Shown piece by piece: positions 11,377 to 22,468 of a stretch of DNA of 64,000 nucleotides. The notes beneath the pieces were generated by a model. That model ran no database searches and had not been told where the DNA came from. It was given only the letters and a program-made list of their open reading frames with translations. The stretch's first letter is position 1, and every line of letters begins with the position of its first letter. Source of the DNA: Coniosporium tulheliwenetii. Taxonomy: Eukaryota; Ascomycota; Dothideomycetes. The stretch covers positions 310,001 to 374,000 of the forward strand of contig JAPDRP010000005.1 of the NCBI GenBank assembly GCA_030247845.1, given 5' to 3'. Made by a program: the position numbers and the translations under genes.

Positions 11377-12221
11377 CTTGGACTTATTCCTCCTTATTGC
11401 GGTTTCTACGGGTCGGACGCAGATTGGACTAGGCAATGAAGTCGTTTAACCGGCAGCTCACAGCCTTCTCACGAGTTAAGTGTGCACGGAGCGAGAAAGC
11501 TTCCTAAGAACTTGTTCGTATTGAATCGCTTATGTACAGCAGGGGCTGTCAAGGAAAACTTGCTGGTGCTGGCGGATCGAAGGAGGGGACGGTACGTGCT
11601 TCAGTGGTGATGCGAAGTGTATGGAAGGTGCTGGTGATGGAGAGGGTCGCCGGATGACGTAGGTAAGAGGTGTAGTGTGCGAAGGACGGGGTGTAGGTAA
11701 AGCGCAGCTTCGATTGAAGCACTTGGAATATCAAGCGCTGGTGACGGTAGACGTGCGTAGAGATCGAGATGAGGAGTTGGTCTTTGTACTGAGGTTGTGC
11801 TGGAAAGGGGCCTGAGTGAAGTGAACGCTCCAAGACCTAGCCTGTCGAACCCAGCGCTTTGCCCTCACAGGAATTGCTTTGTAGTCCCGACTGCCTTGAG
11901 GAACGATAGGTAAACAACGTCGTGATGCCGGATCGCAGCTGCCGTACGATGAAGCTCTGGGGACGGAAAAGCCGGTGTCAAGTGAAGGAGCAAAGGAAGC
12001 CGCCGGCAGGCCAGTGCGGAGTAAGATGCGCGCCTTGGCATAGAGTCACATGACCGCTCCCTTGAACATCTCAACGCGCCATGTTTTGAACACAGTGAAA
12101 GGTACATTCGCTACCCTCTTTCACGGTATTGGCGTTTAGTCGTAATGGAACGTCCAAAAAAGTAGTCTTGTCTAACATCCAGCAATATGCCAACGAGGTC
12201 AGACGTGCGCAGGAATATCAC
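11377..12221. promoter_or_regulatory. Divergent intergenic region KH protein / CENP-K-like gene
   Basis: About 845 bp between divergent genes. It includes long 5' leaders; an open frame from 12129 continues in phase into the CENP-K-like exon but starts with TTG, so it is not taken as the start. No motifs I can name. Confidence 0.35.
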
Positions 12222-13269
12222 ATGGACATTGATATGCCAGATCACGCCGCGTTCGAGGCGCGGCTTGACCAGACCGTGAAAGCGCTGGAAGATAGGGTTG
12301 CAAGGCAGCGAGCAGCTCTAGATAAGGTAGATCCATGTCATACTCGCGTTCATCAGAATATCAGTTCGCTCATACAAAAACGTAGCTGCGAGCATCCTCA
12401 GTCTCGGTTCCGACAACTCCATCTACGGATCCCAAAAACGGTTACAGCAATTGCATGTTATAAAGGCGGCTTATGACCGTCTAACGGCAGCAGAGCTGAG
12501 TCTTCCCGCCAGAGACTCAGCTTTGCCGTCTCTATTGGCGACACGCAACATCCAGCAAACAGTATCAGGCACCAAAGCGGCAATTGAAGCTGACCAGGAG
12601 AAGCTGAGGCTCACTCAGCAAGACCTACAACGCGAACAAGCCAACCTCAACGATGCCAAAGCTCTCACAACTGCGCTGGAGAGGCGCATCGAACGTTTGC
12701 GAGCCCAGCAACGTGAGAAAGACCAAAGAGATCCCTCTCAAGCTGCTAGAAACCTTTTGCGAGAGAAGCAGAAGACGAAGCAGCGTTACGATCAGGAAGC
12801 TAAGAACTTGCGTAACGCATTGAATGACTTCGTCAACCACCATCTTGCTAGTATGCTTGCCGCTGAAGACCTGGGAGGTCCAGTGGTCGGTGACTTGATC
12901 GATCTTGACGATGATCTATTGGCGGCTGGCTTTACTCACCAGGGCAAACCGAGAGCTCGTGCAAAGGTCAAAGAGAGCCTCCAAGAGGCTAACAGGCAAA
13001 GACGGATTGATGAGTTCTGCGAGAGGGCAGACCAAGGCGGGGAAGGTGGATCTGCCAGCGAGAAGGACGCGGCAGCGCAAGAAGTCCAACAGCTGATCGA
13101 TGATCTATTCGGAGCGCTGCTCGGTGAAGCTGGTTCTGGTGTCTACGTTGAGCTGGATGGAGATTCGGCCGCTGCTCGGTTCCTGGTCCGGGCCAAGGTG
13201 GCACAGTTCCATCCCAAGGATGCGAGGAGATTGCGGCTTGTTGATTTTGGTCGGGAGCTGGACGATTGA
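12222..13269 (+). CDS. CENP-K/Sim4-like inner kinetochore protein (one-base frame break)
   Basis: Exons 12222-12326 and 12386-13269 (59-nt intron). Long coiled coils dominate (about residues 10-35 and 85-170, e.g. LTQQDLQREQANLNDAKALT). The C-terminus RFLVRAKVAQFHPKDARRLR, then LVDFGREL, matches the last strand-helix of CENP-K, where the family has a similar hydrophobic-HPxDxxRIRL ending. CENP-K (Sim4 in fission yeast) belongs to the CCAN complex at centromeres. The A run at 12434-12438 must gain one A to join STDPK to KRLQQLHVIKAAY; exon sum 989 becomes 990, giving 329 aa. Start ATG at 12222 is the first in frame; an upstream exon is possible. Family assignment is from the coiled-coil layout and C-terminal motif only. 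Confidence 0.62.
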
Positions 13270-13931
13270 TGTATTCGACATACAGTAGTCTAAACGAATG
13301 CTGGCCAGTCCTTACCCTGAGATGGACATGACTCTCTACACTGTACTGAGGCAAACAAATGTTGTCTCCACTATGCGGGCCCCGTCCAGCTATACAGTTG
13401 CGGCTGTGGGAGGAGAATTCTCGTCATCTGCTCGATGGTTCATGTCTGCGTCGACGGTCATCCTCAGGCTTTGCGGGTTATGTCTGTTCTTGATGTCCAG
13501 CGAGGTACAAAGTGGACAGCTAAAGGTCTCAGGTGGGAGGGTCAGGACATGAAGCAGCCATGCTAAATTATACAGTGATGTATTATGCCTACTGGACAGG
13601 TCTAGCGACCATCAATCGCAGGAGCTCAGCTTACGTACGAAGTGCGGCGATTGTTGCGTGTAGGCATTCTTGCTTGGGACTGTCTAATGAAAAGTGAACA
13701 GCGGCTTTCCATTCACTTATTTTTTAGGACGGCTTGATCAGAAATGAAGCGGAGCTGAACTAACAGTGACCTTGAGTGCATCAAGATATGCCAGGTGTTG
13801 GACGGAGTAGATATCGCATCACGTGATGAACATTTAGCGCCAACCGAGCCCACATCGCGAATTTCGCTAGGCGCGGCCAGCAACAACGTCAAGGAACCTC
13901 CAACAGCCAGGAACGCAGTACATCAGTCGCC
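13270..13931. promoter_or_regulatory. Intergenic region upstream of eL29 gene
   Basis: About 660 bp between two plus-strand genes. It holds the promoter of the ribosomal protein gene, but I recognise no specific motif in it. A short frame from 13795 runs into the eL29 start and is not coding. Confidence 0.35.
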
Positions 13932-14339
13932 ATGGCCAGTGAGCATACGTTTTCGTTCTGTTCCTAACAGCTGCTAATAACACGGCTTCCGTAGAATCAA
14001 AGAACTCGTCCCAGCACAATCAGAACAAGAAGGATCACAAGAACGGGTACGCATACCTAGAATCCCCCGACGACCGAGCGCAGTTCCTTAGCACTGGACC
14101 GCATACTGATACAGTTGCTTCACAACAGCATCAAAAAGCCCAAGACCCACCGCTACCCATCCCTCAAAGGCACGGACCCGAAATTCCGAAGAAATCACAG
14201 ACATGCGCTGCACGGAACGATGAGGGCACTGGTGCGTACAGCATGCCATTGATTAGATCATTTCAGGAGAAAGACAAGAAGCTAACGCCGAGTGTGATCA
14301 CAGAAAGAGGTGAAGGAAGGCAAGCGAGACGCGGCATGA
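13932..14339 (+). CDS. rpl29: 60S ribosomal protein eL29
   Basis: A four-exon gene whose exons are too short to be seen as open frames: 13932-13938 (7 nt), 13995-14046, 14129-14231 and 14304-14339, totalling 66 codons. The spliced protein starts MAKSKNSSQHNQNKKDHKNG, continues IKKPKTHRYPSLKGTDPKF and RRNHRHALHGTMRAL, and ends KEVKEGKRDAA: an unmistakable eL29, a small basic protein of the large ribosomal subunit. Donor/acceptor pairs are gtgagc/gtag, gtacgc/acag and gtgcgt/acag, with matching phases (1, 2, 0). The frame is intact. The first exon carries only the start codon, one Ala codon and one base. Confidence 0.95.
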
Positions 14340-15202
14340 GGGCATTGGACGACTGTACTGGAATCAACTTGCATTGAGCGGTGGGAACGATCAGGCGTCT
14401 ATGTTATGGCTGCATTCGACCCGACTTCCCAATTGGAGCGTTGACGCTTCCGATCTTGAACGATACCATCACTGTCCGTTCCGTTATAGCTCGATCAACA
14501 TCTCGTGTCCACCCACCCCGCACTCTCCGGTTCGACGATGAGTGTTACGAAGTCAAGGAATACCCTCTACCGATGCCTGCACGTACCAGGAAGATGACTG
14601 TGATCAACGGCATTTGTGTGTACAGCACCGCGCTTAATTCCATGCGTACTTGCTGAAGGATAATTCTTCGTGCCAAGAGCTACTGCCTTTTCATTACCAA
14701 ACATCCTCCCTTCGTTACCATGAGGCGCGGATGCATGAAGGAGGGGTTACATACATTACATATTGATTTCTTTGCCTACTACGGCTCTACATTGAAGCGT
14801 CGATAACTCATTAGGATATCGTAGGCGTGACAGGAAGCAATGATTGTTTCCTCCCTAAGACCAAGCCGCTTTTTGGTAATCACTGAATAAGGCTGCAATT
14901 GCGAACGGTTTGTAAACTTGTATCTACAGACTATGTTGAACAGCTTGGAATGGGCGATGCGTGGAAATCTCAGCTTAATACTCTATAACTGACTGCATTC
15001 ACCTCCTCTGACGTGATCTTGCTTCAGTGAAACCACTTTCCAATTCTGAAATTCCGTTCTCAAACTCAGGTTCCACATGACGAAGTCCTTGATTCCGAAG
15101 TGTCTGACATAGTTTCATTTCCCGCTCCATTGCCTCATAACTGCGACTTTGTTATTTTCGCTTGTCTTCAGCACACCTCAGAGAACGCGGCCGGCATATC
15201 CA
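14340..15202. other. Intergenic region
   Basis: About 860 bp after eL29. It holds the 3' UTR of eL29 and the promoter of the next gene. A 91-codon frame at 14381-14656 has no recognisable content. Confidence 0.35.
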
Positions 15203-17425
15203 ATGGCAGACATTCATCAATGGCGCAAGAAGGTTCCAGCCCGCTCGCGAGCATCGACACCGCAGAGCTACGATGATCTTGACCACCAAAACGAAGCGGG
15301 CTCTGTGGGAGAAAGCCACACACCAAAACGCCGCTCGAGGCCAAAACTCTCAAGCTACATCTCTTACCTCTCCGGGGTGAACGTTAGTAGGCCTGAATCG
15401 ATTTACAAAGCAGAGACGTCCTCTCTGGACCCTTTCGCGCATGTCAAGCCTCGCGAGGAGATTCGTGCGGTCAATATCGATTCGATGATCGGCTCTCTAC
15501 ACGCAATGCTTATGGAGAGCCCCTTGCAGTCCCTCTCTGCCCAGCACAATAGCCGTCTATTCCACCTATTCGAAGCGTACCGCAACCTGGCTGAAGAGAA
15601 GGAAAATCTACAAGCAAAGCTTACGGAAGAGAGGGAGCATCAGCTGGAGATTCTGAGCAACTACCGCGACGCAGAAAAGAGATGGGAAGGAGAGGAAGCA
15701 GACTATAAAGCGGAGATTCGGAGGCTGGAGCTGCTTGTCGCGCAAGGAGAAAAGGGGATTGCGGGTGTCTTCAGAGCAAGGCAGGACAGTGTGCTTAAGA
15801 AGCGGCAGAGTCGCCAGGACAAGCCCCTTCAGCCAACCGGCAGACGATGTATGGCTTCGTTGGGGAGTCGAAGCCGGCCCAGGATTCCACGAAGGAGAGG
15901 CAAACAGGTGAGTTCACTATTCCTTGAAGCTCCATGATTCGTATCGCCGGAGGCATGCTTCAGGGACGTGGCGAGGCTAACAGCCAGACATAGTTCGCGT
16001 GCTTGATCGACCGCAATCACCCTCTCGCAGAATGACAGTACTATCCAAAAGTTCTCTATGGAAAGCTTGCGTCACGATCTACCCTTCGGTACTGCCCCTT
16101 CGACAACCCACGCGCATTCTCTTGCCGACGTTTCGTACTTGAATGAGGATTATAGTACCGCAAATGTTGGCAATCCGTCTTCCCGTACACGCTCGAACAC
16201 TGCTACAAGCGGGAAAGTCTTGTCCCTAGGCGGCTCGTCAACCTTTAGTTGCGTGGGCGATCCTCTGCCTGACGAAGTTGAGGGAGGAGACGACACAATT
16301 ACGGTGTCAACCAACAAGGAGTTTCAAGCGCTCCGTGACATGGCCACCATCGTTGCACGCTAGCGAGGCGTCAGCATCGACGATGTACTCCCATCGCTCG
16401 TCGGTCTATTCACTGGTACCCTTACCAATCAGACCATCTCAGAGCCTTCGCCAGACCAGAACATGCCTCAGCGCAGCGGTTCGCAAGCGCAGACAACAGC
16501 GCCTGAGCCCCGCCACCTCCTGCCAAGCTTGTCTGAATCTAATTTACTCGTGCTCACCCGTGGCCTCAAGGAACCTCAAAGCCACGAACAGAGTTCTGCC
16601 TCAACCAGCGACAGTGTCGTAGCGGGCAATGCCAGCCGCGAGCGACCGAGATCGTACATCCGCAAGGGTCGCCGTCCGTTCTCCTTCGAACCCGGCGATG
16701 ATAATATGCGCGCACGTCCGGAGGAGGAAGGCAATTCGGTGGATGATGCAGGCTTACAGCCTAGTACAGCGTCGAGCAGCCGCGAAGTGACGCCTAGACC
16801 AGCACTTAGACAGTACCAAAGAGTGTCAAGCATTCAGAGCGTCTCCAGCTCACCTACAGATGGACGAAGACCTTCCAAAATCTCCAGTCCATCCCAAGAA
16901 TATCCAATGGGTCAACCGCGACGCGAGGCTTCGACATCGAGCGTTTGTACGACCATTCTAGATCCCCGCATCGATCCAAGCAGGCCAGTCTCTGAACCTA
17001 ACTCCCGTCGAGGTGGAGGCACTATGGTTCGCAGGGAGTCCGATCAAGCCAGCAAGGTCGCCTCGATAGGAGCTCCGCGAGGAACATGAGCTTAAGGGGT
17101 CAGCGTGTTGCTGATCCTAAGAGCAGTTTGAGGAACAGCACAGCTGCTTTAGCCGCTGCGAGGGCTGCTGAAAGTGGAAGTCGAAGAAGCTCACGCAGTG
17201 CTACGGAAATCGTGCGGAACCGTTCGAGTCCCCGACCGAGCGAGAGTGGCACCTAGGTTGTTCGAGGAACTGTCAGTCGTGCCATGAATCAAGGATTGAT
17301 GATAGGTTCCTGTGAACGCCGCAGAGACTGACTATCGCGAAGATGAAGGGGCTTCGAGGAGCGCTCGGCCTGTCCACGCGATGCGAAAGAGCCCTTGGAC
17401 AACCTGGTCAACGGAAGCAGAGTAG
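15203..17425 (+). pseudogene. Disrupted coiled-coil protein gene (at least four frame breaks and two in-frame TAGs)
   Basis: A long plus-strand coding path of roughly 700 residues with no family name I know. The start MADIHQWRKKVPARSRAST leads to a conserved-looking block LHAMLMESPLQSLSAQHNSR and a coiled coil (AYRNLAEEKENLQAKLTEER); the rest is Ser/Arg-rich and disordered. Breaks: C run 15824-15827; intron 15908-15993; AA at 16031-16032; TAG at 16361-16363 followed in the same frame by RGVSIDDVLPSL; a shift near 17065; TAG at 17254-17256; a shift near 17305; final stop 17423-17425. The homopolymer shifts resemble those in essential neighbours and may be assembly errors, but two nonsense codons are harder to explain that way. 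Both could be CAG to TAG changes. Functional state undecided. Confidence 0.55.
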
Positions 17426-19643
17426 GCGAATGGCATATATTGTGTAGTATGGTCATCTCGCAGCATCGCACAGCAGCAGTCGAGCATGCTAACAGGTTAC
17501 GGTGGCATGGCTACAGTATCCTCTTCACTACGTACGCCTTGTAATGTTGCATCTCCCTTCTGTATGGCTATGGCCAAAATAGTTTTGAATACTCTAAATC
17601 GGTTGCATGAATGGCATCGATGCTTCCCCTCCTGCCGCTTGTTCATGGTCGTGCCACTAGCCTTTGCTATCTGTCTACTCACGGGCCGTGATGCTGCTGC
17701 TGCCGCCGTCGTTGGTCGCCAGTGTAAGGCCTTCTCTCGCTTCCAGATTTCATTATCTGCTGCACCCCATCGTTTGCTACCCACACCAAACTGCCGTCAC
17801 AAACTTGAAAAAGGCCTAGAATCTTGCTTTGATGCTTCCTCTTTAGCGACATCTGCACGCCTACGCGTCCTTCTCTTTAAAATATGGATCAGCACAAATA
17901 GATCAGCGTTTTTGACACTGCATGCTGCGCCACACATGCGCCACAACACCCTGCGCCAAATCTTCTGCAACTCCACGCGCAATTTGGCGAGAGGGCGCGT
18001 GATGCCTGATCCGACAACGCAACGGATTCCCCAAGAGCGAGCTCGGCGATGAGTTTCTGGAGCAGGCTTGGTGTCCGCTTTGCTATTTTAGCGTTGAACT
18101 ATGTGTACCGATCTTCGCAACCGTCAGGGCCTGGGTCGAGAAGCGCAACGTTTGCAACTCCACAGTGATGGACGCCGAGAACACAACGGCTGGGCTACGA
18201 CGAGAGTCAGTGAGCATTCAGATCTCAGGCGGCGGATGCTTGGGGGCCAATCATCAAGATACTGAATTGATCTGAGGTGACGGGTTTGCAATGACGAGTA
18301 GCTCGGACAAACGTTCGCTAGAGAAGAGGTTCTCGCAAGCGCCCGCTTCTCGATGCCCCTTCATTTCGCGTTTCTAGAAAACGGGGAATTACTGGGCGTA
18401 TTATGGCGCAGGCACGAAAAGCGTTTGAAACAACTGAATTTCGCTACGGGAAACAGCGATATTACCGTAACACTTCCCCTGATGGCTGTAACGTACCGCT
18501 TGACAAGCGCTTAGCGCCGCTTAGTCATATATCGTGTAGTGTAATTTGTCTCAGAGGGCACCACAACCCCTTAAACTCTGTTGTGAGAAGGTGTCACAGC
18601 ATGAGTTGATGCAGTTGTTCGAGATTGAGCTGCCTCCAGCCACAGGATCGGATGTGTTGCTGGGTATCCCAGACGGCACGCCGATAACTCGAAAAGGGGA
18701 TCGCGAAGAATGCCATCGAATGCGAACCATGGATCTCAGAATCCCTCGATCCAACGCTCGGGAACCGTAACGTCATGCTCATTTCAATCTGCGCCGGCAC
18801 CAGAAATGAGAGAGAATGAGTGGTGGTTTGCAGAAGAAAGGCGCCAAGGTCGATATTGTGAAACGGCGAAGATTGCGCGGAGGTGGAGGCCGACTCAGCG
18901 TTGCATTTTCTCTCACCGCGCTCACGCTGGCATAAAATTGCGCGGCGGATGCCGGTGCATGAACGGCAGCAACATTGTAGAGTTAGTACTGGGATGGTTT
19001 GATTACGGAGGCATTTGCGGCCCAGCGGCCTCGGGCGTTCTGCGGACGGGGTGTTGCATCTGTCGGATCTCTCATGAGCCACACCTGGGCAGGCTAGCAG
19101 CGAGGTGCAGCGCGGTGCAGCAGACTTGCATGAGGGACAAGACCATTTCGGTCCTCGTGGCACTGATGATCACTCAACTCGGGTTAGACAGAGCCTAGAC
19201 AGAGCTACACGGTTTTGGCCATCTGCCGTGCCCATCACTGCAGCGCTCGAAACCGGCATGGTTGCATAGGGCTCTGGCGCGCTGTGGCGGTGCAGCCGGT
19301 GCAGCGACAGCAGGCCGACCGAGCCACTCCTCGTCATCCTCGCTCTCTTCCACTTTCCTCATCGCTCTTCCGAAGCTCCCTCCTTGGCTCCCATAGCTTG
19401 CGCGCCGATGCTCCAAGCGCCGCCGTTTGGTTCATCATCGCTGCTCGGCTGTTAGTCACCCAGGCCTGCGCTGGCACTTTATGTACTCATATGCGCCCGC
19501 CCTCCGACCAACTGTGGCTTGACCCTCCGCGCCATACCTCAGTCTTATGTCTCGCACCTACACCGACCTAAGATCCTTCAACCAAAAATTGACCCTCCAA
19601 ATGCCATTGCGATACTGAGCGTCTTCTCTCGAGTTTCGTCGAG
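17426..19643. other. Gene-poor region
   Basis: About 2.2 kb without a supportable gene. Overlapping frames on both strands (for example 17486-18052 plus and 18594-19163 minus) show no domain, splice pattern or conserved start. Base composition looks like the rest of the window. It should include the promoter of the CP2/Grainyhead gene on its right side. Confidence 0.35.
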
Positions 19644-22468
19644 ATGTTTCGGAATAGGTACGTTGTCTGCTTGTGGCTCAGCTATCGCGCTTTCGCGTGG
19701 ATGCTCGATCTCCCGTCGCGCGCATAACTCCAGCGATGCCATGTCACCGAAATAGCTAACGACCGGCGTTGCAGGACCAACTCGCAAAAACCGAACGAGG
19801 AGTTTCTGGCGAGCTTCAAAGCGACTTTCCCACAGCTTGTCCAGACAGCCCGCTCTGCAGACGCTCTGCAGAGCTCGGCCTCACTAACGGATGCCCTCGA
19901 TGTAGCGATTCCGACCCGGTACGTCTGAAGCCCGTCAACCACCTCCAGCTTTGCGCTGTCACAACCTTCAGTGCTCAACACTGGCACCATTCCCACTCAT
20001 CTCTACTACCCGCGGGAAAAACACTCTTCAATTTCGCATCGAACGAATTAAACATGTCGCTAATAATTACTCATATTTACAGTGCGCCTGGTCATATGGA
20101 AGAACTAAAAGATGGAGAGCCAACTCCCAGACCTTCCAACGAACAATGGAGGCTCACGCCATCTCTACTCGACCCGAACAGCTTCGCATTCTCCAACTTC
20201 GCCGCTCAGCCGCCTGGTTACTACACGCCAACCCCCGGTGGGACGAACACCCTCTACCATAGCCAGGCCGGAGACCTCCATACTCCAGGTTTCAGTTTCG
20301 GCTTAGGCACTCCCCTGTCGCTACCCACCTCTGAAGGTGCTCTCCATGCTGGACAAACATCTTCCGCGAGCGTTCCGGCCTTCAATCCTCACGCCATTGC
20401 ACAACATCACTTTCAAAATCAAAACCCCTTCGCCCTTCATCAACATCAGAGCTTCGCGCCGCATCAGTTCTCCCATCAGCCGACCACGTTCGAGCCTATG
20501 ATCCAATCGCATAATGACGGGACGACGGATTCGAAGTTCGCAGACGTTGAGATGCACGGGCACTCTCCCATCTTGACTTTTCCCTCGCAGGCATACGAAG
20601 ACACCCTGCGTCCACTCCGAACGCAACAAGTCGAACAGTAAGTTGCGATTCTCACGTTTATCGTGATTACGAGATCCTTCCTTATTGTGCTGATGCTAAT
20701 ATTAAACAGCTTCCGATATCATGTCACACTCAATGCGCCAACCGCCATGATTAAGCAGTCAGACGAGATTCCTGTGACTTATCTTAACAAAGGCCAAGCT
20801 TATTCAGTCTCAATCGTAGACACGAACCCTAGTCTGGTATCGAACGTTCCGGTAAAGTACCGCACCTTTGTTCGCATCTCTTTCGAGGACGAGCAACAGC
20901 GACAACGACCTGGGGCCTGTTGGCAATTGTGGAAAGAAGGCCGCGGAACCAACGAAGCACACCAACGCGGCGGCAGGCTTCAGGCTGTCGAGTTCGTGGA
21001 CCCTACTCAAGCTGGCGGCGACATGTCCGGTCGCCCTCACATTGAGCTTGAGTCGGCTTCCTTTGACGGTTTCTGCGTCACATGGAGTCCGCCTCCAAAC
21101 GCGCCCTCAGAATGTTCGGTAGCGGTCCGCTTCAACTTCTTGTCCACTGACTTCAGCCACTCCAAAGGCGTGAAGGGTATACCAGTGAGACTTTGTGCGA
21201 AGACCCATCTTCTTACGGACGAGGCAACGTGTCCACCTGAGGCAGGGATCCCAGAGACTTGCTACTGCAAGGTCAAACTCTTCAGGGACCATGGTGCCGA
21301 GCGAAAACTATCCAACGACGTTGCGCACGTCAAGAAGACGATCGACAAGCTCAAGCAACAGATATCCCAGGCCGAGTCCGGCTTGAAAGAGTTTGGGAAA
21401 CGGAAGCGTAGTGGATCCGTTGCAAGAATGAGCGCAAGCAGCAGACCAGGCAAGGTTCCGAAGCATAAGAGAACATGGTCAATGGATTCGTCAAGCTCAA
21501 CCGGAAACCGCGTGCCCCCTGAAGAGGACTTGCACTCCAAACTTGCGACACTGCAGGACATGTTCACTTCGACTAGGCCAGCAAGCGTCCTCTACCTTCG
21601 TGGCGAAGAGCTGGATGACCCAGACCTACATCCAGTTCACCTGTCCGGCGAACCTCAGGACTTGACAAAGGTTGAGCCCATCCAAGATACTTCGATGTGG
21701 GAAAGACAGAGCGTCCATACCACGGGGACTGGCTCGATCGTTTCTCCAACCCCAAGCTCTCAGTCTTTGCATTCAAGTGGTCACGGTCGGCGAAGCTCTA
21801 CTTTCCAGCATACGACCGCCTTCAACCCGCCGTCAAGAGTATCGTCGGGCGAGTGGCGTAACATGCCTCAGACTGCAACTGGAGATCTTCAGCCAGCGGC
21901 CACGCAGCAAATGAGTCCGCCTAACCTGCCGATCAAACTGCGGAAGGCACAGTCCGACGAACATGGTACCTTGTCGGGCTGGATCGAGGCCGTTGGTGTA
22001 GATTACTCTTATCAACCTCCCCCAGAGCGGGTGATCAAACCAGGTAAGCATCATCATCGGAACCTATCCTGGAGAACTTTCTAACAGAAAGCAGTGGCAT
22101 GCCTCTACGTTCAGCCTAGAATTGCCGGAAGCATCCCTGAGGATCACTACTACCGGGCTGTGTATCTCATCCAACGCACAGTGAAAGACCTTGTGAACGG
22201 CATTGCCATGAAGAGCAAAATCGAGCCTACCAAGGTCGTTCGGACCATCCGGATAACGCCTAAGGGATTACACGTTCTCGTTGACGAGGACGCTGTACAG
22301 GAAATCCCTGAAGGTCAAGACATAATAGCAGAGTTCTACGCGCTCAAACCTCACTCTCCTATAAGGCGGGAGTGGGACTCCGGACCAACAGATGTGCAAG
22401 TCGACGGAGACCTCGGCGCAATCGAGAATATCCCCTCTGCTGGCTACGAATTGAGACTCATCTACTGA
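19644..22468 (+). CDS. CP2/Grainyhead-like transcription factor
   Basis: Five exons: 19644-19657, 19775-19918, 20083-20637, 20710-22043 and 22095-22468. All phases agree, giving 806 residues with an intact frame. Exon 1 has only 14 nt (MFRN plus two bases). Residues about 55-235 are a low-complexity His/Gln/Pro/Ser region that could be an activation domain. The CP2 DNA-binding domain follows, with FRYHVTLNAPTAM, SDEIPVTYLNKGQAYSVSI and the region around SVAVRFNFLSTDFSHSKGVK. A Ser-rich linker with basic KHKRTWSMDSSSS precedes a conserved C-terminal domain, IKPVACLYVQPRIAGSIPE, with a likely dimerisation role. In Neurospora the Grainyhead-like protein controls genes for cell-wall remodelling and conidial separation. 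That function is inferred here by family only. Confidence 0.9.

Noticed and set aside
12327..12385. Alternative explanation of the CENP-K break by a different splice acceptor
   Set aside because: The other acceptors give introns of 28-38 nt or the wrong phase; the 59-nt intron plus one A is the only model with good sequence on both sides.
17217..17230. gttcgagtcc resembling a tRNA T-arm
   Set aside because: No acceptor stem, anticodon arm or D-arm around it; it lies within the Ser/Arg-rich frame of the coiled-coil gene.
17486..18052. 188-codon plus-strand frame, once considered a secreted Cys-containing protein
   Set aside because: No start context, no conserved segment, mixed His/Arg/Cys composition typical of chance frames.
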